From JBAYNW01 sp041678605 (lineage in GTDB: Bacteria; Cyanobacteriota; Vampirovibrionia; Gastranaerophilales; Gastranaerophilaceae), in the NCBI GenBank assembly GCA_041678605.1, contig JBAYNW010000019.1, forward strand, positions 1-29,508: DNA of 29,508 bases, read 5' to 3'. Made by a program: the position numbers and the translations under genes. This document shows, one piece after another, positions 6,094 to 14,900 of the stretch; position 1 is the stretch's first letter, and each line of letters starts with the position of its first letter. The notes below the pieces were generated by a model. It had not been told where the DNA came from, did not search any database, and saw only the letters and a list, made by a program, of their open reading frames with translations.

Positions 6094-8277
6094 ATGTCTG
6101 ATGGAGAAAAAATGGAGAAGGTTGTAAAAAGAGACGGGAAAATCGTAAGGTTTGATTCCGAAAAAATTACCAAAGCAATTGAAAAAGCCGCACAGGCCAC
6201 AAAAGAATTTGATATAAATATAGCCAAAAGCTTAACTGAAAAGGTTATTGAGCTTACTCGGGAATTGGTAAGCAAAAAAAGCGAAAATCTGAAAGCCGCA
6301 TCTGTTGAAGAAATTCAGGATATTGTCGAGCAGGTTTTGTTATCATCCGATTACAAAAATACGGCGAAATCCTATGTGCTTTACCGTGAACAGCAGGCAA
6401 AAATAAGGGAATTTACCAAGAATGCCAATATTGACATGGTTGATGATTACCTTAAACAGCTTGACTGGGAAGTCAACGAAAATTCCAACATGTCTTACTC
6501 AATTCAGGGGTTAAACAATTATATTGCAGCCCACCTCAGCAAAAATTACTGGCTGAATAAAATTTATTCAAAAGAAATCAAAGAGGCACACTTGAGCGGG
6601 AATTTTCATATCCACGATTTGAGCATGCTCTCAGTTTACTGTGTCGGCTGGGATTTAAAAGACCTCCTAACACAAGGATTTACAGGAGTTCAGGGAAAAG
6701 TTCAGTGTTCGCCTGCAAAACATTTCAGGACAGCTCTCGGACAAATCGTAAATTTTATGTACACAATGCAGGGTGAAGCCACGGGAGCTCAGGCTTTTTC
6801 AAATTTTGATACGCTTTTGGCACCTTTTATAAGATATGACGGGCTTGAATATAATCAAGTCAAACAGGCGATGCAGGAGTTCATTTTTAATCTTAATGTA
6901 CCTACACGCACAGGGTTTCAAACTCCATTTACCAATATCACAATGGATTTGACAGTACCGAGTTATTATGCCGAACAAAGTGTTATAATCGGCGGGGAGC
7001 CTCAAAAAGAAACTTACAAAGAATTTCAAAATGAAATGGACATGCTCAACAGTGCTTATTTTGAGGTAATGATGCAGGGCGATTCGAAAGGGCAAGTTTT
7101 CACATTCCCGATTCCGACGTACAACATTACAAAAGATTTTGATTGGGAAAATTCCGAACTTGAAGGACTCTGGGAAATGTCTGCAAAGTACGGCATCCCT
7201 TATTTCTCAAATTTTATAAATTCCGATATGAGTCCTGAAGATGCCCGTTCTATGTGTTGCCGTTTAAGAATTGACAACAGAAAGCTTGAATACAGAGGCG
7301 GCGGACTCTTCGGGTCAAACCCGCTGACAGGCTCTGTCGGTGTTGTGACAATGAATTTGCCGAGGATGGCCTTCTTAGCGGATAGTGAACAGGAATTTCT
7401 GGGAATTTTGGCTGAGAATATGGAGCTGGCAAAAGAAAGTTTAGAAAAGAAAAGGAAAGTTCTTGAAAGCTTCACGGATAAAGATCTGTACCCTTATACC
7501 AAATTTTACTTGAGAGATATCAAACAACGATATGGCGTTTACTGGAAAAACCATTTCTCGACAATCGGGCTTGTCGGCATGAATGAAGCCTGCCTGAACT
7601 TGTTTAATGAAGGAATTGGCAGTGAAATTGGCAAGAAATTTGCATTAAGAGTCATGGATTTTATGCGTGATAAAATTGCTCAATATCAGAGGGAAACCGG
7701 CAATAACTACAATCTTGAGGCAACACCGGCGGAGGGAACTTCTTACCGTCTGGCAAAAATGGATAAGGAAAAATTGGTTGATATTAAATGTGCCAACGAC
7801 GAGGATTACTACTCAAAGAGTGCAAAACCTTTTTATACAAATTCAACCCAGCTGCCTGTGAATTTTAGTGATGATATTTTTGAGGTGCTTGACCATCAGG
7901 ACGATTTGCAAACAAAATATACCGGCGGAACAGTTGTACATATTTATGCAGGCGAAAGAATACACGATGCAAAAGTCATGAAAAATTTGGTCAAAAAAGT
8001 TTGCACAAATTACAAACTGCCTTATTTCACTTTTTCACCGACATTTAGCACCTGCCCGACACACGGATATATAGCCGGCGAACACTTCATGTGTCCGAAA
8101 TGCGGCGAAGACTGCGAAGTATTTTCAAGAGTTGTTGGCTACATAAGACCCGTCAGGCAGTGGAATGAAGGAAAAAGGGCCGAATTTGCGGCGAGAAAAA
8201 CCTTTGTGATTGAAGACAATTCGTCATTGCGAGAAGTGAGCATAGCGAACGACGCGGCAATCCAAAAAGTATGTTAA
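6094..8277 (+). CDS. nrdD: Anaerobic (class III) ribonucleoside-triphosphate reductase
   Basis: Glycyl-radical enzyme that makes deoxyribonucleotides from NTPs without oxygen. An N-terminal ATP-cone (about 8-98, VVKRDGKIVRFD start) gives allosteric control. The catalytic barrel holds SMCCRLRI (Cys388/Cys389), matching the active-site cysteine region. A zinc site is formed by Cys654, Cys667, Cys670 and Cys674, and the radical Gly682 lies in RVVGYIRPV. 727 residues is typical. Two starts are possible: 6094 (AAGGA upstream) and 6112 (GGAG upstream). The last ~18 residues (SLREVSIANDAAIQKVC) come from a family A repeat rather than from the family's normal C-terminus. nrdG follows 82 nt downstream. 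Confidence 0.97.
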   Translation: MSDGEKMEKVVKRDGKIVRFDSEKITKAIEKAAQATKEFDINIAKSLTEKVIELTRELVSKKSENLKAASVEEIQDIVEQVLLSSDYKNTAKSYVLYREQQAKIREFTKNANIDMVDDYLKQLDWEVNENSNMSYSIQGLNNYIAAHLSKNYWLNKIYSKEIKEAHLSGNFHIHDLSMLSVYCVGWDLKDLLTQGFTGVQGKVQCSPAKHFRTALGQIVNFMYTMQGEATGAQAFSNFDTLLAPFIRYDGLEYNQVKQAMQEFIFNLNVPTRTGFQTPFTNITMDLTVPSYYAEQSVIIGGEPQKETYKEFQNEMDMLNSAYFEVMMQGDSKGQVFTFPIPTYNITKDFDWENSELEGLWEMSAKYGIPYFSNFINSDMSPEDARSMCCRLRIDNRKLEYRGGGLFGSNPLTGSVGVVTMNLPRMAFLADSEQEFLGILAENMELAKESLEKKRKVLESFTDKDLYPYTKFYLRDIKQRYGVYWKNHFSTIGLVGMNEACLNLFNEGIGSEIGKKFALRVMDFMRDKIAQYQRETGNNYNLEATPAEGTSYRLAKMDKEKLVDIKCANDEDYYSKSAKPFYTNSTQLPVNFSDDIFEVLDHQDDLQTKYTGGTVVHIYAGERIHDAKVMKNLVKKVCTNYKLPYFTFSPTFSTCPTHGYIAGEHFMCPKCGEDCEVFSRVVGYIRPVRQWNEGKRAEFAARKTFVIEDNSSLREVSIANDAAIQKVC

Positions 8278-8350
8278 TTTGGATTTGCTCCTCAAAAACG
8301 ATATTCAACTGTTTTTTCGGCAGAGTGGCTAAAGCCTCGCAATGGCAAGG
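8222..8350 (+). repeat. Family A palindromic repeat spanning the nrdD stop codon
   Basis: Left end CGTCATTGCGAG at 8222 and right end CCTCGCAATGGCAAGG at about 8334-8350 are near-complementary. The centre holds GCAATCCAAA...TTTGGATTTGC, an inverted repeat shared with the uvrC copy. It supplies the nrdD C-terminal tail and stop codon, and its right edge merges into the AAGGAG ribosome site of nrdG (8347-8352). Confidence 0.7.
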
Positions 8351-8359
8351 AGTTAAACT

Positions 8360-9052
8360 GTGATTTCAATCGGCGGATTACAAAAGAGTTCTTTGATTGA
8401 TTATCCCGAAAAAATTTCTGCGATAATCTTTACTCAAGGGTGTAATTTCAGGTGCCCATATTGTCATAATCCGGAATTGATTGAAGGGAAAATGGAAAAG
8501 GAAAGAGGGAATAGAGAACAAATTCTTGAATTCTTAAACTCCCGTAAGGACAAGCTCGACGGTGTTGTAATAACCGGCGGTGAACCTACTTTACAAAAAA
8601 GTTTGCCTGAATTTATCAAACAGATTAAGGATATGGGGTTTTTGGTTAAGCTTGACACAAACGGTACAAATCCCGAGATGCTTCGACAATTGCTTGATAA
8701 AAATCTTATCGACTATGTTGCGATGGACATTAAAGCACCTTTAGAAAAATATTCAGAAGTTGTTTGCTCCAAAGTGGATACTAAAAATATTCTAAAAAGT
8801 ATCGAAATCCTTAAAAATTCAAATATTGACTATGAATTTAGAACAACTGTCGTGAAATCCCAGCTTTCGCACGCCGATTTTGAAAAAATCGGGGAAATAA
8901 TTAAGGGGGCAGATAAATATTATCTGCAAAAATTCGTTCCGACAAAAACAGCCGATAAGCATTTTTTAAGCGAAAAAACATATTCTGATGAAGAATTCAA
9001 AGGAATAATTGAAGATTTACAGAAATATTTAACTTATGTTAAACTCAGATAG
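8360..9052 (+). CDS. nrdG: Anaerobic ribonucleotide reductase activating radical-SAM protein
   Basis: Radical-SAM activase that generates the glycyl radical on NrdD. The [4Fe-4S] cluster cysteines are Cys28, Cys32 and Cys35 (GCNFRCPYCHNPEL), followed by the SAM-binding VVITGGEPTLQ. The N-terminus GGLQKSSLIDYPEKISA is typical of the NrdG2 subgroup (about 230 residues), longer than the E. coli type. Translation starts at GTG 8360, seven nt after AAGGAG. Residues ~38-50 (EGKMEKERGNREQ) are encoded by a purine-rich stretch resembling repeat family B and may be an insertion, though this loop varies naturally. Position directly after nrdD supports the functional pairing. Confidence 0.93.
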   Translation: MISIGGLQKSSLIDYPEKISAIIFTQGCNFRCPYCHNPELIEGKMEKERGNREQILEFLNSRKDKLDGVVITGGEPTLQKSLPEFIKQIKDMGFLVKLDTNGTNPEMLRQLLDKNLIDYVAMDIKAPLEKYSEVVCSKVDTKNILKSIEILKNSNIDYEFRTTVVKSQLSHADFEKIGEIIKGADKYYLQKFVPTKTADKHFLSEKTYSDEEFKGIIEDLQKYLTYVKLR

Positions 9053-9063
9053 GAGGTAAATTT

Positions 9064-9402
9064 ATGAGAACCGATAAAATAAGCTTTGGCGATTATACTA
9101 AACTTTGGACAAAAGACCCCAAAATATTAAATGCATTGGATGATTTAGAGTGTCATGTTTTAAGCAAAAAGAGTTCTCCTTTGTGCCGGTACAATACTAT
9201 TGCCCAAAGCGGGGATACTTGGGGGCGTTTTTGGGGAATTTTAGCAGACGGTGAAGACGCAAAGAAAGGAACTCCTTTGGTTTTTCTTGAAGGAATAAAT
9301 GAGGTTTTTATTGCAAAACTTGAAGAATTAAAGCAAATTCCTGCTTTAGAGAAATATTACTCATATATTAAAACTTATTATGACGGAAAAAACATTGTTT
9401 AA
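9064..9402 (+). CDS. Small conserved-looking protein of unknown function
   Basis: A 112-residue soluble protein with no signal peptide or membrane segment and no motif I recognise. It has a very strong ribosome site (AGGAGGT at 9052-9058) that overlaps the end of nrdG, so it is likely translated as the third gene of the nrdD operon. The middle (LCRYNTIAQSGDTWGRFWGIL) is rich in aromatic and polar residues. Its stop codon lies only 2 nt from the stop codon of the convergent ileS. A link to ribonucleotide reductase is suggested only by position. Confidence 0.75.
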   Translation: MRTDKISFGDYTKLWTKDPKILNALDDLECHVLSKKSSPLCRYNTIAQSGDTWGRFWGILADGEDAKKGTPLVFLEGINEVFIAKLEELKQIPALEKYYSYIKTYYDGKNIV

Positions 9403-9404
9403 GA

Positions 9405-12254
9405 TTATTCGCTGATTGCATCAAAACATTCACTGCAGATTGTTTCGTGTCTTTCGTGTTTGCCCAATACCCTGTATTTCCAGCATCTTTCGCACTTTTC
9501 GCCATGGGCTTTTGTTACCCAGACAATGAAACCTTCTTCGTGGTACTCATTCAAAACGTCCTGCGGTTTTTCTTCCGTTAAAATTGCCTGAGAAGTTATG
9601 AATATATTGCACAATTCGTCCTCATTATTTTTCAAAATATTTGCCGTATCGTCTGAAACTTTTATATAAACTGCAACTTCAAGTGAGCTTCCGACCTGTT
9701 TGTCGGCTCTTAGAGGCTCGATTGCTTTTGTCGCAATTTCTCTTACTTTCAAAATAGTTGCAAATTCTTCTTCAATCAATGTATTTTCCCATCTCGGATT
9801 AACTTTTGGCCAATCAGAGAGCAAAATGCTTTGGATTGAACCATTTTGGCCGTTTTTCTGGCAAGCTTCAACGTTTTGCCAAATATCTTCCGCCTGATGC
9901 GGCATAACCGGAGTTAAAATCCGAATCAATGCCTGCGATATTTCAAATAAAACGGTCTGGCAAGCACGGCGGGAAAGTGATTTTTTACCCGCTGTGTAAA
10001 GTCTGTCTTTTACAATATCAAGGTAAAAGGAACTTAAATCAATCGCCGCAAAATTTTGAAGATGCTGAAAATATTTATAAAATTCGTAATTTTCAAACGC
10101 TTCCGTGACCTGTTTTACAAGCTGATTTAATTTGTGCAGTGCAAATTTATCGAGATTTTTAAGCTCATTATATTGAACATAATCTTTTGACGGGTCAAAA
10201 TCATAAAGATTTCCAAGCAAAAATCTGACCGTATTTCTTGTTTTTTTAAATATTTCAACAAGCTGTTTAATGGCGTTTTCGCTGATTTTAATATCGTTTC
10301 TGTAGTCAACGGAAGCTGCCCAGAGCCTTAACACATCAGCCCCGTAGGTTTTGATAATTTCTTGCGGTGCGATGACATTTCCCAAAGATTTTGACATCTT
10401 TCTGCCCTCGCCGTCAAGTACAAAACCGTGGGTCAAAACTTCCTTGTAAGGAGCTTTCCCTTCTGTGGCAACCGCCGTCAAAAGCGATGACTGAAACCAG
10501 CCTCTATGCTGGTCTGAACCTTCAAGATACATATCCACCGGAATGTGACCCAGCTCCTGAAAACGTTTTTCGACAACTGCTCTCCATGTTATGCCAGAAT
10601 CAAACCAAACATCCATGATGTCTTTTTCTTTTCTGAAATTTTCGCCCTTACATTTTGGACACTTAAAATTATTCGGCAACAATTCTTTTTCAGAATATTT
10701 TACCCACGCATCAGAACTTTCTTTGTCAAACAAATCTGCAATATGTTTGATTGTTTCATCTGTTACAATGACTTCTCCGCAATCTTTGCAGTAGAAAACA
10801 GGAATCGGAACGCCCCACGCCCTTTGCCGCGAAATACACCAGTCGGAGCGGCCTTCAACCATGTTCGAAATTCTAATTTCGCCGCTTGAAGGAATCCATT
10901 TAACTTTTTTTATTTCTTCTAAAGTTTCAGCCCTGAATTTATCGACTTTAACAAACCACTGTGGGGTCGCACGGTAAATTACCGGTTTTTTGCAACGCCA
11001 ACAGTGCGGATAAGAGTGTACAATCTCACTTTTAGCCAGCAGAGCCCCTGCCTGTTCCAATTTTTCTATGACAATCGCATTGCCCTTGTAGTAAGGAATC
11101 CCTTTTAAATCAGGTATTTCATCTGTCCACATACCCTTGCTGTCAAGCGGGGAGAGTATGTCAAGATTATATTTGCTCCCGACTTCGTAGTCCTCAAGCC
11201 CGTGACCGGGGGCCGTGTGAACTTCGCCTGTGCCGGCTTCTGTCGTAACGTGTTCACCAAGAATTAACGGTGATTTTCTGTCATACAAAGGGTGTTTGGT
11301 GTTTAAAAATTCCAAATCCTGACCTTTTGCACTGCCAAGAACTTTTATATCTTTTTCTTCCCACGAAACGTCTGCCAAAAAGCTTGCCAGTAAATCCTGC
11401 CCAATCATGTAAACGCCGCCGTCTTTTTCAAGGAAAGTGTATTCAAACCTCGGGTGCAAACAGATTGCCAAATTAGACGGAATTGTCCAAGGAGTTGTGG
11501 TCCAAACTACTGCGTAGACGGGGGAAGAGGAAAGAGGAAAGAGGGAAGGGGAAATAAGCCTTTTTATATTTTCTGTTGACTCTTCATCAAACCGGAAACG
11601 TACATAAATTGAGGTTGAAGTGTGATCTGCATACTCGACTTCCGCTTCTGCCAGAGCAGTTTCACATGCCGCACACCAGTAAACCGGCTTAAGGCCTTTT
11701 TCTATATAGCCTTTTTTGTACATTTCGCCGAAAACCCTTATCTGTTCAGCTTCAAATTCTGGATTAATCGTCAAATAAGGGTTTTCCCAATTTCCCAAAA
11801 CGCCAAGCCTTTTGAATTCTGCCTCCTGACCTTTTAAATTTTTATGGGCAAATTCTCTGCATTTTTGGCGAAGCTCAACAGGCGTAATTGCTTCTCTGCC
11901 GCCTTTTATATTTTTAACAACGGCATTTTCAATCGGAAGTCCATGCCCGTCATAGCCCGGCACATAAGGAGCATAATAACCCGCTTGTGATTTGTATTTG
12001 ATTAAAATATCTTTTAAAATTTTGTTAAGAGCCGTGCCTATGTGGATTTTTTCCGAACTCAAATAGGGCGGTCCGTCGTGCAGAATAAAAGAATGTGATT
12101 TGTCTTTTTGTTCAATATTTTTTTTATAAATATCATTTTCTTCCCAGATTTTTTGAATTTCCGGTTCTCTCTGTGCAGCATTCGCACGCATTGCGAGCGT
12201 AGTTTGCGGCAAATTTAGTGTGTTTTTATACTCAACTTTCTCTTGTTCCGTCAT
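9405..12254 (-). CDS. ileS: Isoleucyl-tRNA synthetase
   Basis: Class I synthetase charging tRNA-Ile. The 949 residues include the GPPY segment and the ATP signature at 71-74, the CP1 editing domain beginning with WTTTPWTIPSN, the second signature KMSKS (about residue 619), the anticodon-binding domain, and a C-terminal zinc-ribbon (CERCWKYR...CSEC). This is the bacterial zinc-containing type. The first signature reads HIGT instead of the usual HIGH (codon ACG for Thr74). Residues ~234-245 (SPSLFPLSSSP), just before the editing motif, are encoded by a pyrimidine/purine tract like repeat family B. Downstream of the symporter gene on the same strand; the 89-nt gap holds two hairpin repeats (family C). 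No T-box leader is seen. Confidence 0.97.
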   Translation of the reverse strand: MTEQEKVEYKNTLNLPQTTLAMRANAAQREPEIQKIWEENDIYKKNIEQKDKSHSFILHDGPPYLSSEKIHIGTALNKILKDILIKYKSQAGYYAPYVPGYDGHGLPIENAVVKNIKGGREAITPVELRQKCREFAHKNLKGQEAEFKRLGVLGNWENPYLTINPEFEAEQIRVFGEMYKKGYIEKGLKPVYWCAACETALAEAEVEYADHTSTSIYVRFRFDEESTENIKRLISPSLFPLSSSPVYAVVWTTTPWTIPSNLAICLHPRFEYTFLEKDGGVYMIGQDLLASFLADVSWEEKDIKVLGSAKGQDLEFLNTKHPLYDRKSPLILGEHVTTEAGTGEVHTAPGHGLEDYEVGSKYNLDILSPLDSKGMWTDEIPDLKGIPYYKGNAIVIEKLEQAGALLAKSEIVHSYPHCWRCKKPVIYRATPQWFVKVDKFRAETLEEIKKVKWIPSSGEIRISNMVEGRSDWCISRQRAWGVPIPVFYCKDCGEVIVTDETIKHIADLFDKESSDAWVKYSEKELLPNNFKCPKCKGENFRKEKDIMDVWFDSGITWRAVVEKRFQELGHIPVDMYLEGSDQHRGWFQSSLLTAVATEGKAPYKEVLTHGFVLDGEGRKMSKSLGNVIAPQEIIKTYGADVLRLWAASVDYRNDIKISENAIKQLVEIFKKTRNTVRFLLGNLYDFDPSKDYVQYNELKNLDKFALHKLNQLVKQVTEAFENYEFYKYFQHLQNFAAIDLSSFYLDIVKDRLYTAGKKSLSRRACQTVLFEISQALIRILTPVMPHQAEDIWQNVEACQKNGQNGSIQSILLSDWPKVNPRWENTLIEEEFATILKVREIATKAIEPLRADKQVGSSLEVAVYIKVSDDTANILKNNEDELCNIFITSQAILTEEKPQDVLNEYHEEGFIVWVTKAHGEKCERCWKYRVLGKHERHETICSECFDAISE
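11521..11556 (-). repeat. In-frame purine/pyrimidine tract related to family B inside ileS
   Basis: The plus strand reads GGGGGAAGAGGAAAGAGGA followed by AAGAGGGAAGGGGAAA. This resembles the GGAAGGGGAAAGG parts of family B (23818-23850). It encodes the Ser/Pro/Leu-rich loop in the editing domain of IleRS. Confidence 0.4.
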
Positions 12255-12273
12255 TTTCCCATCCTTAACATTG

Positions 12274-12328
12274 AAGGGCTAAAGCCCATCCTACTTCCTT
12301 TGTTGGGTTGGAAAACCCAACCTACTTT
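12274..12328. repeat. Two tandem family C hairpins
   Basis: First unit: GGGC-TAAA-GCCC then ATCCTACTTCC (12276-12297). Second unit: GTTGGGTT-GGAA-AACCCAAC then CTACTTTC (12302-12328). The third copy at 15790-15814 has GGGCT/AGCCC where this one has GGGTT/AACCC: a paired change that keeps the stem. They lie between the symporter and ileS genes. Confidence 0.75.
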
Positions 12329-12343
12329 CAATATTTCATCAAT

Positions 12344-13651
12344 TTAGCCCGAAATACTCAATTCTTCTTGATTTTGTTCAGTTATTTTCGCATCCTCGAA
12401 CTTTTTTATTTTAATTCCTCTTACAAACTCATGCATTTTAACATAATCAAACTCATTTTCCCACCTTGCAATTACGACCGTCGCAACGCAGTTTCCGATT
12501 AAGTTGACCGTCGTTCTGCCCATATCAAGGATTTGGTCAATTCCGAGCAGAATTGCAACCCCTATTATAGGAATATTGAAACTTGCGAGGGTTCCGGCCA
12601 AAACTATCAAGGATACCCTCGGAACTGCCGCAACTCCCTTGCTTGTGAGCATTAAGGCAAGCATAATCATAATTTGCTGTTCAAATGACATGTTTATCCC
12701 GACAATTTGTGTGGCAAAAAGTACCCCCAAAGCCAGATATAAGGTGCTTCCATCGAGATTAAAGGTGTATCCGGTCGGCATTACAAAACCGACAATATTT
12801 TTAGGCACACCGAATTTTTCCATTATTTCCATTGCCTTTGGCAGTGCCGCCTCAGAACTTGCTGTAGAGAATGCCAAAATGGCAGGCTCTTTGATTACAT
12901 TCAAAAGATTTCTGAAGGAAATTCTGGCGATTTTGCAGGCAATGAACAAAACAATTACAACAAACAAGGCCAAAGCAAAATAGAGCGAAAAAATTACCTT
13001 CGCATAGTTTTTTAAAATTCCGATACCGTTTTCCCCGACAGTGGAGGCAATTGCTCCGAAAATCCCTATCGGTGCAAAATACATTACATATTCGGTAAAT
13101 TTGAACATTACCTCGGACAGGGAACTCAAAACGTCCAGAACAGGCTTTGCTTTTTGGCCTACGGCACAGATAGCAAGAGCAAAAAATATTGAAAAAACGA
13201 CAATTTGAAGCAGGTTTCCTTCAGCCATTGATTGAATTACGCTGGTCGGAAAAATGTCCACAACCATTTGAGTTACGGAAGTGTGAACGTTTACTGTCGC
13301 CATTTCGGCAGCGGTTTTCAAGGCGTTAGGGTTAACCGTAAGCCCAAAACCCGTTCCGGGTTTGAACAAATTCCCTACGCCGAGTCCTATTACGAGGGCC
13401 AGAGTGGTTACGATTTCAAAATAAACAAGAGTTTTTAGTCCGACCTTACCGATGCTTTTAGCATCGCCGTGTCCGGCAATTCCAACCACCAGAGTCGCAA
13501 ACAGCAGCGGAGCGATAATCATCTTTACCATTTTTAAGAAAATTACAGCCAGAGGGTGAAGTTTTTGAGAAAATTCAGGTGCAATCCACCCGACTATAAC
13601 ACCCAAAATTAAGGATAAAAATATTGCCAGTGTAAGTTTTGAACTCTTCAA
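12344..13651 (-). CDS. Dicarboxylate/amino acid:cation symporter (DAACS family)
   Basis: Secondary transporter of the GltP/DctA family, taking up glutamate/aspartate or C4-dicarboxylates with H+ or Na+. It has multiple hydrophobic helices from the N-terminus (LTLAIFLSLILGVIVGWI), the serine-rich re-entrant loop as ASSEAALPKAME, the PTGYTFNLDGSTLY motif, LMLTSKGVAAVP in the second hairpin and the substrate-binding helix DMGRTTVNLIGNCVATVV. The Arg in DMGRTTVN occupies the position that in this family helps set the acidic substrate. 435 residues is normal. Translation appears to begin at TTG 13651 with GAGGAAAG just upstream. Glutamate versus dicarboxylate specificity cannot be decided by eye. 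Confidence 0.92.
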   Translation of the reverse strand: MKSSKLTLAIFLSLILGVIVGWIAPEFSQKLHPLAVIFLKMVKMIIAPLLFATLVVGIAGHGDAKSIGKVGLKTLVYFEIVTTLALVIGLGVGNLFKPGTGFGLTVNPNALKTAAEMATVNVHTSVTQMVVDIFPTSVIQSMAEGNLLQIVVFSIFFALAICAVGQKAKPVLDVLSSLSEVMFKFTEYVMYFAPIGIFGAIASTVGENGIGILKNYAKVIFSLYFALALFVVIVLFIACKIARISFRNLLNVIKEPAILAFSTASSEAALPKAMEIMEKFGVPKNIVGFVMPTGYTFNLDGSTLYLALGVLFATQIVGINMSFEQQIMIMLALMLTSKGVAAVPRVSLIVLAGTLASFNIPIIGVAILLGIDQILDMGRTTVNLIGNCVATVVIARWENEFDYVKMHEFVRGIKIKKFEDAKITEQNQEELSISG

Positions 13652-13749
13652 ATGCTTTCCTCTTTATACGTTAAAAAATGGTTTCTATTACATTATATAA
13701 CAAAAACGCTTTTCTTAAAAAAATTGAGATAATCTTTATAAGATTTTTT

Positions 13750-13945
13750 TAGGCTTAAGGGCTTAAGGGGTGAAAGGCTTTTTAAGAAGTGATTAAGTGA
13801 CTGGGTGATTAAGTGATTAAGTGCAACAAAAAAAATTAAAACTTTCCTTTTCCAGTTTCTCTTCTCACGTCTCACGTCTCCCCCTTTCCTGTTCCCAGTT
13901 CCCTCTTCCCAGTTTCCTTTTTCCCGTCTCACTTTTCTCCGCCCT
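13750..13945 (+). repeat. Composite tandem repeat, family B (copy 2)
   Basis: Ordered modules: period-8 GGCTTAAG/GGCTTAAG units; GGGTGAAAGGC; the core GTGATTAAGTGACTGGGTGA with further GTGATTAA units; the linker GTGCAACAAAAAAAATTAAA; then period-7 TCTCACG units and C/T-rich CCCAGTTCC runs. The order is the same at 22699-22915 and 26923-27100. It fills the gap between the symporter start and the end of the sugar permease gene. The reading frames crossing it are artefacts of the repeat. Confidence 0.8.
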
Positions 13946-14791
13946 TTATCCTTTAACCGCTCCCTCGTTTTCGCCTGAGATGAAGTATTTTTGCATTGCA
14001 AGAAAGAATATTACAATCGGAATTGTTGCCAAAATCGAGCCCGCGGCGATAAACCGCCAGTTTGAACTGAACATTCCCTGTAAATTGTTTACCCCAACCG
14101 GAAGCGTATACATGGATTCTTTTGTCAGAACAATGCTCGGCCAGAGAAATTCGCCCCAGCTTCCAATAAATGTAAATATCGCAAGCACTGCAAGAGAAGG
14201 TTTTACCATCGGCAACAGCACTCTGAAAAATACCTGAAAAACGTTGCAGCCGTCAACTATTGCCGCCTCTTCCATTTCCTTCGGAATTGCCAAAAACGCC
14301 TGCCTCATGAGAAAAATCCCGAACGCACTTACGGCAAATGGCATTACAAGACCTAAATACCCCATAAGATTGTTTACGGAATCAACCATATTTAATTTTA
14401 ATGTAATCAAATAAACGGGGAGCATAATCGCCTGAAACGGTACCATAATCGTTGCCAAAACGGCAAAAAATGAAGCCTTCTTCCCGCCAAATTCCATCCT
14501 TGCCAACGGATATGCCGCCAGAGCCGATAAAAGCAGGTTTAAAAACACCGTCGCTCCCGCAACAATCATAGAGTTTACAAAATAAGCCACAAAATCAACC
14601 CTTTTCCATACCCCGACGTAATTTGCCCATGTAAAATCCGTCGGAATAATTTGTGGCGGATAGGCGAAAATATTTTCCGCATTGCCTTTTAATGAGGTTG
14701 AAATCAGCCATATAAAAGGGAATATCGACAACAGCGATACGAAAATTAAAATTGAGTGTATTCCTATTTTATTGAAAAATCGTTTAATCAT
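13946..14791 (-). CDS. Sugar ABC transporter permease (MalG type, CUT1)
   Basis: Inner-membrane permease of a binding-protein-dependent carbohydrate importer. 281 residues, six predicted helices beginning ILIFVSLLSIFPFIWLISTSLK. The cytoplasmic EAA loop (EEAAIVDGCNVFQVFFRVLLPMVKP) that contacts the ATPase is clear. The family is the MalG-like partner of the MalF-like protein encoded just upstream on the same strand (109 nt apart). The substrate is not determinable. The gap between the two genes carries a composite family A repeat, unusual because such gene pairs normally nearly overlap. No substrate-binding protein or ATPase is encoded nearby. Confidence 0.92.
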   Translation of the reverse strand: MIKRFFNKIGIHSILIFVSLLSIFPFIWLISTSLKGNAENIFAYPPQIIPTDFTWANYVGVWKRVDFVAYFVNSMIVAGATVFLNLLLSALAAYPLARMEFGGKKASFFAVLATIMVPFQAIMLPVYLITLKLNMVDSVNNLMGYLGLVMPFAVSAFGIFLMRQAFLAIPKEMEEAAIVDGCNVFQVFFRVLLPMVKPSLAVLAIFTFIGSWGEFLWPSIVLTKESMYTLPVGVNNLQGMFSSNWRFIAAGSILATIPIVIFFLAMQKYFISGENEGAVKG

Positions 14792-14817
14792 TTGGCTTGT
14801 TTATTCCTTTTCTTTTT

Positions 14818-14897
14818 ACGTCATCCTGAACTTGTTTCAGGATTTCAGAATTGAATGTTTTTGGATTGCTTCGTCATTTCATTCCTCGCAACGACAA
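14818..14897. repeat. Composite family A repeat between the two ABC permease genes
   Basis: Left part ACGTCATCCTGAAC...GTTTCAGGATTTCAG (14818-14846) equals the left half of the acsC insertion. Right part GGATTGCTTCGTC...CTCGCAACGAC (14862-14897) equals the right half of the uvrC insertion. It ends three nt before the stop codon of the upstream permease. The join of two half-elements suggests recombination between subfamilies. Confidence 0.75.
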
Positions 14898-14900
14898 CTG

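Noticed and set aside
10391..10889. Plus-strand frames inside ileS
   Set aside because: Antisense shadows of a strongly conserved synthetase; no ribosome sites.
12255..12343. T-box or other tRNA-sensing leader for ileS
   Set aside because: The gap is too short and consists of two family C hairpins; no T-box sequence or specifier stem.
13693..14237. Reading frames on both strands over the family B tract (starting QQKKLKLSFS or containing VRREKGNWEEG)
   Set aside because: The same peptides appear wherever the repeat occurs (for example 22817), and they overlap the conserved sugar permease gene or have no ribosome site.
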